From the NCBI GenBank assembly GCA_016765495.1, contig JAESPV010000034.1, forward strand, positions 53,345 to 117,344: a DNA stretch of 64,000 bases, read 5' to 3'. The translations under genes were made by a program, and so were the position numbers. This document shows, one piece after another, positions 1-10,700 of the stretch. Numbering within the stretch: position 1 is the first letter of the stretch; every line of letters begins with the position of its first letter. This DNA comes from Desulfocapsa sp. (GTDB lineage Bacteria > Desulfobacterota > Desulfobulbia > Desulfobulbales > Desulfocapsaceae). The notes under the pieces were generated by a model, which worked only from the letters and a program-made list of their open reading frames with translations, searched no databases and was not told the origin of the DNA.

Positions 1-799
1 TGCAATGGTCAAGACTCATGCCCAAAAGGATAACAGTCAGTGCCATGGGTGTTTTTAAAATCCAACGGCCAGACATCATCGTGATCCGGCTGGCTTCTGT
101 TATTTTCTGCCACACTCCGTTTACTTCACTGGTATTGCTCTTATCTAACACAGGATCCTGCATGCCCAGGGTGGTCACAAGAGAGAGAATTCCAAGGCCA
201 AGTGTGAGGTAAACAGGGAAGCGCATGGTTACCTGCTGGCTGAGTTCCATTTGCAGGCCAAACCAGTTCAATACACTATTCACAGTTCCGGGGTCATAGA
301 TCATTGCACCAATCGTCATGGTGATCATATAGGAAAAATTCTGAATCCGCATCTGGATATCAAGCACCTTAGGCCAATCTTCAGGGTCGCCCTTAGCAAC
401 AAGGGTGTCATATGCCATCGCCTCATCTGCCCCGCTTGCAAGTGCTTCTGCCAAACCACTCAATATGCGATTAATGAGGAAAGCGGAGAATATCAGGGTG
501 CTGTTACCAAGAGGTACGAATGCAAGGAGAGTCATCTCTGCAATCATCAGGATGCTTGTTGTGACGAGTAATTGTTTTCTTCCAATCAGATCTGCCAGGG
601 CTCCTGATGGAACTTCGGCGCAAACAATGGTGAAAGCCCAGACAGTATTGAGGATTGCAAACTGTTCAATGGTGAGACCATAGTCCAGAAACAAAATTGT
701 GAAAACGGGGTAATAGAATCTGGAGTTGAAAAAAACTCTGAAGGCAATGAATCGTCTGACATTTGAAAGTGCAAAAGGAGAAAAATGTTTAGTCTGCAT
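1..799 (-). CDS. MFS transporter, N-terminal part (runs off the left edge)
   Basis: An open frame starts at the ATG ending at base 799 and stays open to the window edge, giving about 266 residues without a stop. It shows alternating hydrophobic segments and, after the second one, the loop sequence SGALADLIGRK. This fits the MFS motif A (G-x3-D-x2-G-R-K) between TM2 and TM3, so it is a secondary transporter of the inner membrane. The substrate cannot be told from the sequence. No good ribosome binding site precedes the ATG. The C-terminal half is missing only because the window ends. The family call is firm; the function is open. Confidence 0.8.
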   Translation of the reverse strand, partial: MQTKHFSPFALSNVRRFIAFRVFFNSRFYYPVFTILFLDYGLTIEQFAILNTVWAFTIVCAEVPSGALADLIGRKQLLVTTSILMIAEMTLLAFVPLGNSTLIFSAFLINRILSGLAEALASGADEAMAYDTLVAKGDPEDWPKVLDIQMRIQNFSYMITMTIGAMIYDPGTVNSVLNWFGLQMELSQQVTMRFPVYLTLGLGILSLVTTLGMQDPVLDKSNTSEVNGVWQKITEASRITMMSGRWILKTPMALTVILLGMSLDHC

Positions 800-1188
800 A
801 ACGCATCATTGTTGTCCCGGATCTAAAAGTCAAGGATTTCCATAACCCCTTCCAATGTACCCTGCAACACTTCTGTCGTGGATACGCTACAGTTTTATGT
901 AAGATGCAACATAGGTGTTGCTGGAGTGCATGTGATTACTATCAACGTAGCGGTTTATGTTGGTTGGAGTGCTTAAAAAAGAATCTTATATATCAGTGTA
1001 CTACTTATACGTGTAGGGTTTATGTTGGTTGCTTCGATAAACTGGCACTATTGGTGCTTAAAAAAGCGGGAATTACTAAAAGTAAATAAGATCGTTTCAA
1101 GAAACTCTGATATTGTGACTGCTTACAGGGTGCGGGGTTGTTCGTGGACAGAAAAAAACGAATACATAAAATGGGAAAAGGAGTTTTT
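800..1188. other. Intergenic region with an imperfect palindrome and degenerate repeats
   Basis: No convincing gene lies here. A perfect 6-bp inverted repeat GCAACA-TAGG-TGTTGC occupies 906-921, about 105 bp upstream of the MFS start, and could be an operator. The phrase TTTATGTTGGTTG occurs twice (about 955 and 1020), each followed later by GTGCTTAAAAAAG, which suggests a decayed duplication. A 17-bp copy of a repeat also found upstream of glgP lies at 1094-1110. Confidence 0.4.
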
Positions 1189-1302
1189 ATGATGTTGGCT
1201 ATTGGTACCTTACCCATTCTGTTTATGAATCCCGGACAATATCTCTTTGGCCTTGTTGTTTGTGGCGGTCTGGCTTTTGGAATGGCCCATGCCCTGGTTT
1301 GA
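1189..1302 (+). CDS. Candidate 37-residue hydrophobic small protein
   Basis: A short frame, ATG at 1189 to TGA at 1300-1302, would encode a 37-residue peptide. It has two hydrophobic stretches (MMLAIGTLPILFM and YLFGLVVCGGLAFGMAHALV) separated by NPGQ, as in a small membrane hairpin. The support is a strong Shine-Dalgarno sequence, AAAAGGAG at about 1176-1183, at good distance from either of two consecutive ATG codons. It stands alone between two minus-strand genes. I do not recognise a family. It may be a real membrane miniprotein or a chance frame. Confidence 0.4.
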   Translation: MMLAIGTLPILFMNPGQYLFGLVVCGGLAFGMAHALV

Positions 1303-1329
1303 ATGAGAGTGCTATTGCATAAGAATACG

Positions 1330-3858
1330 TTATTTCTTTTGCATTGGTTTTGCAGTAAACAGGACACCATCTTCAGGAAGCTTCTGCCACTTCAATTCAA
1401 CCGGAAAGGGTTTCACATCCCATATTTTTTTGCTGTAATCGATAATAGAGCGATCTGAAGAAAACTTACCCATTCGGCAGGCATTTATGATTGACATTTT
1501 GATCCATTTCTTTTTGTCGTTGAACAATTCAGCGACCCTGTCCTGGCAATCAATGTAGGCCTGATAATCAGCCAAAAGCAGATACTGGTCATTATGGAGC
1601 AGGGAATCCACGATGGGTTTGAACAATTCTCTATCACCACGTGAAAAGTGGCCAGTGGCGATAAGGTCGATGGCATTTTTCAGATTATCGTTACCGCAAT
1701 AATAGTCCATTGGGTGATAACCGTTTGATTGGAGTTCCATGACCTCTTCAACGCTTAAGCCAAAAAGAAAAAAGTTTTTAGCACCAACTTCCTCACGAAT
1801 TTCAACATTTGCCCCATCAAGTGTACCTATAGTGAGCGCTCCGTTCATGGAAAACTTCATGTTTCCGGTACCTGAGGCCTCCTTACCGGCAAGTGAAATC
1901 TGTTCGGAAAGATCAGTTATAGGATAGACACAATGACCGATTTTGACATTATAGTTGGGGATAAAGAACATTTTCAGACGATCCCGCACATCCGGGTCAC
2001 TATTAACAACCCGGGCCACCGAGGTAATTAGTTTGATCATTCTCTTGGCCATAAAATACGAGGGAGCTGCTTTCCCGCCAAAGACAAAAAGGCGTGGGGT
2101 GATGTCGATATCGGGATTTTCCTTGATCCTGTTGTACAGGGTGACAATATGCAGGATATTTAAGTGCTGGCGTTTGTATTCATGAATTCGTTTTACCTGC
2201 ACATCGTACATGGATTTTGGATCAACAATGATATTCTGCTGTTGCTTGATAATAGCAGCAAATTCCTGTTTGTTCTTTTCTTTTACGTCAGCCCAGGCTT
2301 CCTGGAAGGAGGGATCGTCAGCATGGTGTGCAAGCCCGCGTAATTCATTGAGATTGGTGAGCCATTTTTCGCCAATGGCTTCGGTTATAAGATTGGTGAG
2401 GCGTGGGTTGCTCACTGCGATCCAGCGTCTGGGAGTCACACCGTTTGTAATGTTGCGGATCTTGCCTGGGTACATATGATTCCAATCTGCAAGAGTATGT
2501 TTACGTAGCAGGTCGGTGTGCATCGCAGCAACTCCATTAATCGCCTTGGAACCTATACAGGCAAGATTTGCCATGCGGACATATTTAGGCCCGGATTCAT
2601 CGATGATAGACATTCTGTCGATGCGTGCATCATCACCGGGATATTTCATTCGAACCTGATCAAGAAAATGATTATTGATTTCATAGATGATCTCAATATG
2701 TCTGGGCAGTAACGAACTAAAAAGTGTTAATTCCCATTTTTCCATGGCTTCCGGGAGGAGGGTATGATTTGTGTAACAGAGCGTTTTGTGGGTGATTTCC
2801 CAGGCATCACCCCAAGTGTAATAGTACTCATCCAACAGGAGTCTCATAAGCTCGGGAACAGCAACTGCCGGATGGGTGTCGTTTAGCTGGATAACAAAAC
2901 TGTCATAAAAATTATCGAGCGATTTATGGCTGTAGAGGTGCCTGCGGATCATGTCCTGAAGTGAACAGGAAACAAAAAAGAACTGTTGCTCCAGTCGTAA
3001 TTGTTTACCCAGGAATTGTTCATCATTGGGATATAAGACTTTAGTAATGGTTTCAGCCATCATCTTGTCTTCCACGGCACCGTAGTAGTCACCTGTATTA
3101 AAATCTGCAAAATCAAAGGAAGTATGGGCTTCAGCACTCCATAATCGCAGGAGGTTGACGGTGTTTACTTTATATCCGGGGATTGGTGTGTCGTAGGGAA
3201 CTCCGGTGATTACACGTGCCGGTCTCCAGCGGGATCTGCGTCTTCCACATTCTCCATGGTAGATCTCTGTCGTTCCGCCAAAACCGACATCACAGGCATT
3301 GTCAGATTTTTTGATTTCCCAGGGATTTCCGGAATGGAGCCAGCGATCACTGATCTCTTTCTGCCAGCCGTTTTCAATTTCCTGGTCAAACATCCCATGT
3401 TCATAGCGGATACCATACCCGATGGCAGGAATTTGAAGTGATGCCAGTGAATCGAGGTAACAGGCTGCAAGTCTTCCAAGTCCGCCATTACCAAGGCCCG
3501 GCTCTTCTTCGTGATCAATAATTGCTTTTAGATCAAGGCCGCTTTCTTCAGTAGCCTGGTTAAAATCATCATAGAGTCCGAGGTTAATAAGGTTATTGTG
3601 AAGATGTGGTCCCATAAGAAATTCGGCTGAAAGGTACGAGACAATCTTGGATTCTTTATCAAGAAGTGCTTCTTCAGAGTTGATGAAGAGATGCTGCATT
3701 CTGTCCAGGAGCGTGCGGGAGACTGCAAGGTAATAGTCGTTTAAAGTGGCACGCCTGATGGTTACGCCTTGTTTATAAAAAATATTGTAGGCAAAGGCGC
3801 GTTTCAGCTTGTTGATGCTTTCCTGTTTGCTTTCACCAATTTCTTTTACAGGATTCAC
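1330..3858 (-). CDS. glgP: Glycogen/starch/maltodextrin phosphorylase
   Basis: This cytoplasmic enzyme releases glucose-1-phosphate from the ends of alpha-1,4-glucans using inorganic phosphate. The 842 residues match the usual length of the family. The pyridoxal-phosphate lysine lies in EASGTGNMKF (Lys about residue 668), followed by the conserved LDGANVEI stretch; the N-terminal half has the GLGNGGLGRLAACYLDS segment. The start is GTG at 3858, preceded by AAGGAG at 8 bases. It stands alone; no other glycogen gene is next to it. Similar 17-bp sequences lie on either side (1094 and 3949). The call is secure, though glycogen versus maltodextrin preference cannot be read from the sequence. Confidence 0.97.
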   Translation of the reverse strand: MNPVKEIGESKQESINKLKRAFAYNIFYKQGVTIRRATLNDYYLAVSRTLLDRMQHLFINSEEALLDKESKIVSYLSAEFLMGPHLHNNLINLGLYDDFNQATEESGLDLKAIIDHEEEPGLGNGGLGRLAACYLDSLASLQIPAIGYGIRYEHGMFDQEIENGWQKEISDRWLHSGNPWEIKKSDNACDVGFGGTTEIYHGECGRRRSRWRPARVITGVPYDTPIPGYKVNTVNLLRLWSAEAHTSFDFADFNTGDYYGAVEDKMMAETITKVLYPNDEQFLGKQLRLEQQFFFVSCSLQDMIRRHLYSHKSLDNFYDSFVIQLNDTHPAVAVPELMRLLLDEYYYTWGDAWEITHKTLCYTNHTLLPEAMEKWELTLFSSLLPRHIEIIYEINNHFLDQVRMKYPGDDARIDRMSIIDESGPKYVRMANLACIGSKAINGVAAMHTDLLRKHTLADWNHMYPGKIRNITNGVTPRRWIAVSNPRLTNLITEAIGEKWLTNLNELRGLAHHADDPSFQEAWADVKEKNKQEFAAIIKQQQNIIVDPKSMYDVQVKRIHEYKRQHLNILHIVTLYNRIKENPDIDITPRLFVFGGKAAPSYFMAKRMIKLITSVARVVNSDPDVRDRLKMFFIPNYNVKIGHCVYPITDLSEQISLAGKEASGTGNMKFSMNGALTIGTLDGANVEIREEVGAKNFFLFGLSVEEVMELQSNGYHPMDYYCGNDNLKNAIDLIATGHFSRGDRELFKPIVDSLLHNDQYLLLADYQAYIDCQDRVAELFNDKKKWIKMSIINACRMGKFSSDRSIIDYSKKIWDVKPFPVELKWQKLPEDGVLFTAKPMQKK

Positions 3859-3994
3859 GAGAATGCTCCTTGTTAAAATGTTGGGAGAAAAATAAAAACC
3901 AGTCTATAAGCAATCTTAACTGTATCTGCTCTCTGGGTAAACAAAATAGTTTCAAGAAACTCTGATGCTGTAAGTGCTCTGCGGGCAGTTACCC

Positions 3995-6322
3995 TTAAAT
4001 TTTCTTTTCCTCTTCTTCCTGCTGTTGATCCAGGGCTGCAGCAGCACCAGCTTCAAGGAGTCTTTCCTTTTCTTCCGGGGGAGCATCTTTTACATGTTCC
4101 GGCAGCTCAACAATTACTTTGCGGTGAGCATAGCTGATACCCTTGGCGGCCAGAGCTTCGGTGATCCTGCGAAAGGCCTCACGTTTGATAACAAATTGAG
4201 TACCTGGATGGGCTTTGAATTTTACCCGGATTACCATTATGGAACCGGTGATTTCTCTGACACCGGCAGATTTGACAGGCTGGATAAAGTCGTCTTTGAA
4301 CTCATCATCTGCAAGCATGGCCTGGCCAACTTTCTTTATGACTTTTCGAATATTGTCAACATTGGCATCATATGGGAATTCAAGGTTGAATTTGACAATA
4401 ATTCCACCTCTCATGAAGTTTGTGATGGAGCCTAGTTCACTGTGAGGAACAATCTGAAGCATACCTCGGTGATGGCGAAGCATGACATTTCTGAGAGTGA
4501 TGGCTTCAACTGCACCGGAAACTGAGCCAGCTGTGATATACTCACCAACCCGGAAGGCATCGTCAAGCAGATAGAAGAAACCCGAGAAGACATCGCTGAC
4601 CATTTTCTGTGCTCCAAAACCAATGGCCAGACCGACAACTCCTGCACCGGCAAGGAGAGGGCCAATATCCACTCCCATGGAAGAGAGGATTACCAGAATA
4701 ACCATAACGAATAGTGTGGATGCTATAAATTTACGAAGCATGGGAAGTATGGTGTAGCTTCTTCCTCTGGTGGCTGCTCCTCCCCATTCGTCATCACCTT
4801 CTTTTGACTCCTCTTCATCTGGTGTTGAATCCAGTATCCTTTTTTCGATATAACTGGATGCAAATCGCCAAACAGTCAGGCCGAGTGCGAGAGCTATGAG
4901 CGATTCAAAAACAGCGCTTGTTATGCCTGTGGCATAGGGGATTTGCACACCCCACAGGCTAAATACCCAGACCAGCAGGGTAGCAAATATTGCAAGGCTC
5001 ATTGTACGGGAAGATGTGACATACAGTTTTCTTTCCCGCTCTTTGGCTTCCTTTAGTAACACTTTTGTTTCTTCATCGGCCGATGTCTCATCATCAGGAT
5101 TGTATATTCTCAGGGTGCTGATGGAAACCCGGACAACCCATTGTCCCAGGGCATTTAAAAATACAAAGAATGGAATAACCAGAAGACTCAAGAGAAATGC
5201 AGAATTACCACGCTGGAAACCAGTGAGTTGATCTGCGATCATGAAAATCCAAATAATCAGGAGAAAGAGAATAGCCGGTACATGCCAGAATTGAGCAAAC
5301 TGTTCAACTACCCAGTTTCTGGTTTTGTTGAGGTCACTCTTTGCTAAAATAGTATTTTTAACGTGACCACGACTACGCATAATCAAAATCACAAGAAACA
5401 GAATAAGAATAGTGGCCATAATTATGGACGTTGTCTGCATCGTTATCCGGGGGAGCAGAAGTTCTCTTTGGAGTGCCAAAAATAGAATTGCGGTAAAAAC
5501 ATATGTACCGATGAGAATGGTGCTCTTATGAACCGTTGTTGCCATTTTGTCGTCTATGGGGAAAACACGCAGAGCAGCAGAGTATGGAGAACAAAATATT
5601 TGTGATATCTGTGAAAGTAGTCGAAGGAAAATGATACCGAAAAGAATTGCGAGAAAGACGTAACGTACTGGAGGATAGTTACTGGCAGGTATCAGGAAAA
5701 AGAAAATAACAGCAGAAACTGCGAAAACAGAAATGTGTATAAAAGAAGGTATGGCAAGCATGATTCCAGCAACAAAACGCATTGGGCCGTCGAGTACGGG
5801 GATCGCTTTTTCCTGAAATTGTTTTCTGAAATTTGCAGTAAAGCGGCGAACAAAAAATTCTGCAAGCCATGCGCCTCCAAAGACAACAGCAATTGTAATT
5901 ACGGTAATAACAAAATTACCGAAGCTGCCATTGCCAACATGTTTAGCAACGGTGATATAGTCTCCTGGCATTCGGCTAATGCGAGAAAGTAAACCGCTGT
6001 TGTTTTCTTTCCTGTCTTCAGAATCATCTAAAAGATGGAGCCATTTCGCTGTTTTTCCAACAAGTCCAACAGGGTTGTCCTTACGAGTGGCACTTTTATT
6101 CGGGCCCTTTGCAAGTTCTGCGAGCAGGAGACTGCGAACCTGCTCATCGCTCAGTTTTGCAAGAACAGAATCAATTTGATCAGGTATAATATTTTCAAGG
6201 AGCTCTGTGTCTACAGAATTGTGCTCTGCTGCAGTAAGTATTGCAGGGATTGTGACACCGGTGGAGAGAGTAAAAACTAAAAGGGAAAGAATCCTGATAC
6301 ATTTCAGCATGGTGTTTGTCAT
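3995..6322 (-). CDS. Large MscS-family mechanosensitive ion channel
   Basis: This is a 775-residue inner-membrane channel of the MscS superfamily, opened by membrane tension and protecting against hypo-osmotic shock. It has an N-terminal signal-like segment, a soluble stretch to about residue 125, many membrane helices, and a C-terminal MscS core from about 520. The core carries the glycine/alanine-rich pore helix GPLLAGAGVVGLAIGFGAQ and then the beta domain. The C-terminus is highly charged (EEEEKK). This is much longer than E. coli MscS (286) and closer to MscK/YbiO-type proteins. The start ATG has AGGAGA at 5 bases. It lies 21 bp behind the TolC-like gene and is probably co-transcribed with the efflux operon. 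Confidence 0.93.
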   Translation of the reverse strand: MTNTMLKCIRILSLLVFTLSTGVTIPAILTAAEHNSVDTELLENIIPDQIDSVLAKLSDEQVRSLLLAELAKGPNKSATRKDNPVGLVGKTAKWLHLLDDSEDRKENNSGLLSRISRMPGDYITVAKHVGNGSFGNFVITVITIAVVFGGAWLAEFFVRRFTANFRKQFQEKAIPVLDGPMRFVAGIMLAIPSFIHISVFAVSAVIFFFLIPASNYPPVRYVFLAILFGIIFLRLLSQISQIFCSPYSAALRVFPIDDKMATTVHKSTILIGTYVFTAILFLALQRELLLPRITMQTTSIIMATILILFLVILIMRSRGHVKNTILAKSDLNKTRNWVVEQFAQFWHVPAILFLLIIWIFMIADQLTGFQRGNSAFLLSLLVIPFFVFLNALGQWVVRVSISTLRIYNPDDETSADEETKVLLKEAKERERKLYVTSSRTMSLAIFATLLVWVFSLWGVQIPYATGITSAVFESLIALALGLTVWRFASSYIEKRILDSTPDEEESKEGDDEWGGAATRGRSYTILPMLRKFIASTLFVMVILVILSSMGVDIGPLLAGAGVVGLAIGFGAQKMVSDVFSGFFYLLDDAFRVGEYITAGSVSGAVEAITLRNVMLRHHRGMLQIVPHSELGSITNFMRGGIIVKFNLEFPYDANVDNIRKVIKKVGQAMLADDEFKDDFIQPVKSAGVREITGSIMVIRVKFKAHPGTQFVIKREAFRRITEALAAKGISYAHRKVIVELPEHVKDAPPEEKERLLEAGAAAALDQQQEEEEKKI

Positions 6323-6343
6323 TAGGTCTCCTGATTGTAGACG

Positions 6344-7687
6344 TTACTGTTGATCAGCCGTGGAGAGAGTCATATCGGGAAACTGGCCAATGGCATTTTC
6401 AAGGCTGGCGAGCGCTGTATTGTAATCAAAGAAGGTGGTGACAAGATTGCTTTTTGCTTCAGTAAGGCGCAGCTGGGCATCATTGAATTCTATCATGTCT
6501 CCCAGCCCTGTTTTGTAGCGACCATCCGCAAGGGAGAGGTTTTCACCTGCAAGCTTCAGGATTTTGTCAGCAAGAAAGACAGATTCCCTTTTCTCCTGGG
6601 CGAGATGATAACTGTCTGTGACTTGCTGAATGGCGGTGAGCTCGACATCACGTAACAGGGCACGGGAAGTTCTCAGATTTGATTTAGCCTCAGCTACTTC
6701 CCCATCGGTGCGAAATCCGGAAAAGAAATCCCAGTTTATTCCAATTCCGAGCTGCCATTGATCCTGGAATGTCGAAATGTCGGTGTCATAGGTGTTGTAG
6801 ACACCATTTACTCCAATTTCAGGCCAGTAGCCGCCTTGTGCAGATGTGAGTAAGGATGTTGAAGATTCTATTACTTTTTTTGCCTGGACAAGATCAGGGC
6901 GTTGTAAAGATGCTCTTTGTAAAAGCTCTTCCAATGTACCGGGAATGTCAGCAAGTAACGTTCTGAATTCTGCAAGGTTATGATCACTCATTTTAATGAG
7001 GTAGTTCCCATTGTTTGGAGCAATACCAATGGTTTTTTCAAGATTTACTTTGGCCGATTTTAAACTGAACCGGCTCTGTAACAGCAGAAGATTCGAATTT
7101 GCAAGTTCAACTTCAGCATTGGTCACATCAATTTTGGATTTTACTCCGGCCTTGTAATATTCAGCTGCACGTTCATAATGTTTTTGGTAGGAATCAACCT
7201 GTTCATTCGCAACTTGAATAAGGTAATAGCTTGCAAGCACATTGTAATAGGATGCTTTAACAGAAGAGACAAGGTTTGATCCAACTGAATTCAGGAAGGC
7301 TCTTGCAGATTCAACCTGACTGTCTGCTGCTGAAATAGAGCCAGTGGTTTTACCAAAATCAAAGATAAGCTGGTCACCGGAGAAAGTTCCTGCAAGAAGG
7401 TTATCTTCATTGGTGGGAGTGAGATCATTAATATGGACTCGTGCGGCCTGTCCCGATGCGGATAATTGTGGCAGATAGGCACTTGCGGCTTGAGTGCTTC
7501 TTCCTTCTGCAGCCCACACCTGGTTACGTGCTGTATCAACACCCGGGTTATTGATGAGCGCAATCTCGATGAATTGTTCAAGGTCAAGTTCAAGGGCACT
7601 GGCTGGTGGAGTACTTTGGGCATGTGCTGTGAAGGCAATTGTGCCAAGCACAAATGCAAAAGAGAATGATTTTACTGTGAGGCGCAT
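6344..7687 (-). CDS. TolC-family outer membrane efflux protein
   Basis: This 447-residue protein has a cleavable signal peptide (ending near AFTAHA) and two repeated OEP domains rich in long helices and NxxxA-type patterns, as in TolC/OprM. The family forms a trimeric outer-membrane channel and periplasmic tunnel for RND or ABC pumps. It follows the RND pump gene by 26 bp and precedes the MscS gene by 21 bp, so it is the exit duct of the adjacent tripartite pump. No lipobox is visible, so it is TolC-like rather than OprM-like in anchoring. The substrate is unknown. Confidence 0.93.
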   Translation of the reverse strand: MRLTVKSFSFAFVLGTIAFTAHAQSTPPASALELDLEQFIEIALINNPGVDTARNQVWAAEGRSTQAASAYLPQLSASGQAARVHINDLTPTNEDNLLAGTFSGDQLIFDFGKTTGSISAADSQVESARAFLNSVGSNLVSSVKASYYNVLASYYLIQVANEQVDSYQKHYERAAEYYKAGVKSKIDVTNAEVELANSNLLLLQSRFSLKSAKVNLEKTIGIAPNNGNYLIKMSDHNLAEFRTLLADIPGTLEELLQRASLQRPDLVQAKKVIESSTSLLTSAQGGYWPEIGVNGVYNTYDTDISTFQDQWQLGIGINWDFFSGFRTDGEVAEAKSNLRTSRALLRDVELTAIQQVTDSYHLAQEKRESVFLADKILKLAGENLSLADGRYKTGLGDMIEFNDAQLRLTEAKSNLVTTFFDYNTALASLENAIGQFPDMTLSTADQQ

Positions 7688-7713
7688 AAAATAATACCTG
7701 TGTTGTATAACTA

Positions 7714-10700
7714 TTAAATCATTTCACGATTTCTAACTTCATCTTCAACATTAACAAATTTTTCCCGCAGTGTTTCAAGAAGAACATAAATAACTGGAAC
7801 AAGAAGAGTTGAGACAAAGGTGGCTGCAATCATTCCACCAACGATAACCACGCCAATGGAGCGCATACTCATGGCACCGGCTCCCGTTGCCATGGCAAGT
7901 GGCAGCGTCCCCAGAAGAAAGGAGATAATCGTCATCATGATGGGCCTGAACCGCAACCGTGCAGCACTTGAGGCAGACTCAACAATTGATAAACCGGATT
8001 CCCGCTGTTCTTTGCAAAATTCAATTATTAGAATGGCATTCTTGGTGGACATACCAATGAGTAGTATGAGGCCAACCTGGGCAAAAAGGTTGTTTGCAAG
8101 GCCAGTGAGTAATTGTCCGATAAACGCACCCAGCATAACAAGTGGAACAGGGAGCAGGATCATAATGGGGAGTACCCAGCTTTCAAATTGGGCACAGAGA
8201 AAAAGGTAAACGGCAAGGATTGCAAAGGTGAAAACATAGATGGTCATGTTACCGGCAAGGAGTTCCTGGTACGACATGCCAGACCAGTCAAAACCATAGG
8301 TCTTCGAAGGGGGGAGGACACGCGTTGAAATCTCACCCATGGCAGCCATGGCCTGGCCGGAGCTGTATCCAGGTGCAGCACTGCCGTTAATGGTGATTGA
8401 ACGGTACATATTGTAATGGGTCAGGTTTTGTGGGCCGGTTTCAAAGTGAACTTTTACCAGGGTGGAAAGAGGAACCATATCTCCGTTGTAATTTTTGACA
8501 AAGAGCTTGTCTATGTCGCTGACTTCACTTCTGAAATTTTTATCTGCCTGTATGAAAACCTTATACACCTTTCCATATTTTGAAAAATCATTCACATAGT
8601 ATGATCCGAGGTAGGCCTGCATAGTTGAATAGAGTTCTGCCATTTCAACACCTAAGGCGGCTGCTTTTTTTCGGTCAACGTCAATTGCCAGCATGGGGTA
8701 GTTGGGGGAGTAAGTGGTGTAAGCCCTGGCAATACGCGGATCTTTGTTGGCTTCTGCTATGAGTTGGTCTGAATACTTTACAAATGTGTCCAGGTCACTT
8801 GAGAGGTAGTCCTGCAGTCTGAAATCAAACCCGCCTACTGTGCCAAGTCCGGGTATTCCAGGAACATTAAAAGCCACCACGTTGGCATCTGTGATGGCTT
8901 GGCCGTGTCTGTTGATTGATTTTATAATGGCATCAATCTGAAGTTCTGGGCTTGTGCGTTCATCCCATGGCAGGAGGCTGATAAACCCGGCTCCCGATGA
9001 GGAGTCCATGCTGCCGGTAAGAATGTTAAAGCCGTCAATAATTACAAGATCTTTGATACCTGGAATGTTGAGTATAATGTCTTCGAATTCTTCTCGTACG
9101 ACTTTCGTTTTTTCGATGGAAGAGCCAGGTGTTAAATTAAACATAACCATTAAGGCACCCTTATCTTCTTCCGGCACAAAGCCTGAAGGAATACTGGTAA
9201 AAAGATAATAGGTAGCAAAAAGGAGTCCAAAAAAGAGCAGCATGACAAGGTATCTGAGCTTAATGAGAAAGTTCACAGTTGCACTGTAGATATCTGTGAC
9301 TTTATTAAAAAAAATGTCAAACCATCTGAAAAAGATAAATTTCCGGCTGCCTGCAACCTGTTTTTTTATAAGAATTGCAGCAAGAGCAGGGGACAGCGAT
9401 AAAGAGTTGACCGAGGATATCAGTACTGCAAAACAGATAGTCAGTGCAAATTGTCGATAGATGGAACCGGTCAATCCAGGCATAAAGGAGACCGGGACAA
9501 AAACAGCTACAAGGACAAGGGTTGTGGCGATGATTGGGCCAATGAGCTGGAGCATTGCTTTTTTTACAATTTGCGGGATGGTGAGATCAGGCTCCAGACC
9601 AGAGATTCGTTCCACGTTTTCCACAACCAGTATTACATCATCTACCACGATACCAATGGCTAAGATCAGACCAAAAAGTGTGAGGAAGTTGATGGAAAAA
9701 CCAGCAGCCTGTAAAGCAGCAAAGGTGCCGATAAGGGAAACCGGAATGGCAACAACTGCAATGATTGTGGGGCGTATAGAACCAAGAAAAAGCAGGATGG
9801 TGAGTATGACGAGTACAACAGCAACCACCAGAGTTTCAATAACGTTATCGATGGCCACTTCCACAAAAAGTGTGGTGTCGTAGGGAATGGAGTATTCAAC
9901 ACCATCTGGAAAACGTGCCTGCAGTTCATCCATCTTCTGCACAACAGCCTGTTTGATCTGTAAGGAGTTGGAACCGGGAAGCTGATAAATCCCGATGAGT
10001 GCAGCCTGTTTTTTGTTTACTATTGCGTTCCAGTCATAACTTTCTGATCCAAGTTCGACGGTGGCAACATCTTTTAAATATACCAAGGTTCCATCTTCTT
10101 TGAATTTGACAATGATGTTTTCAAATTCTTTGACCTGCGAAAGCCGGCCTTCAGCGGTGAGGATAAATTCAACCTGCTGATTTGCAAAGGTGGGGGCGGA
10201 TCCTATTCTACCAATGGCAGCCTGCTTGTTTTGAGATTGGATAGAGCGGATAATATCATTGGGGCTGAGTCCCAGTGATTTGATGCGGTCAGGATTCATC
10301 CACACCCGCATGGAATATTTTTTTTCCCCCATGTTGGTGGCATTACCAACACCGGGAATACGGCGTATTTCGTCAATGATGTTGATGTTGACAAAGTTAC
10401 TCAGGAATTTGTCGTCGTAGCGTTCATCTCCGGTGAGGGCAACAAAACATATAATTGAAGGCGATTTCTTATCTACAGTAACACCTGTCTGTTTTACTTC
10501 TGAAGGCAGTTGCGGGGTGGCCATGGAGACTTTGTTCTGGACATCAACGGTTGCAATATCGAGATCATAACCGGGTTCAAAATAAACTGTGATGGTGGAA
10601 GCCCCTGAACTTGTTGATGATGATTCCATGTAAATCATGCCGTTAACGCCATTGATTTGATTTTCAAGGGGGCGTGTAACGGTCTCTTCCACAGTATAGG

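Noticed and set aside
1020..1370. 116-codon minus-strand frame
   Set aside because: It overlaps the end of glgP and the gap beyond it, has no family resemblance and is rich in cysteine and proline in the way of shadow frames.
9461..9883. 140-codon plus-strand frame inside the RND pump gene
   Set aside because: It is antisense to a strongly conserved coding region and has a biased, repetitive composition (Met, Thr, Ser); it is a shadow.
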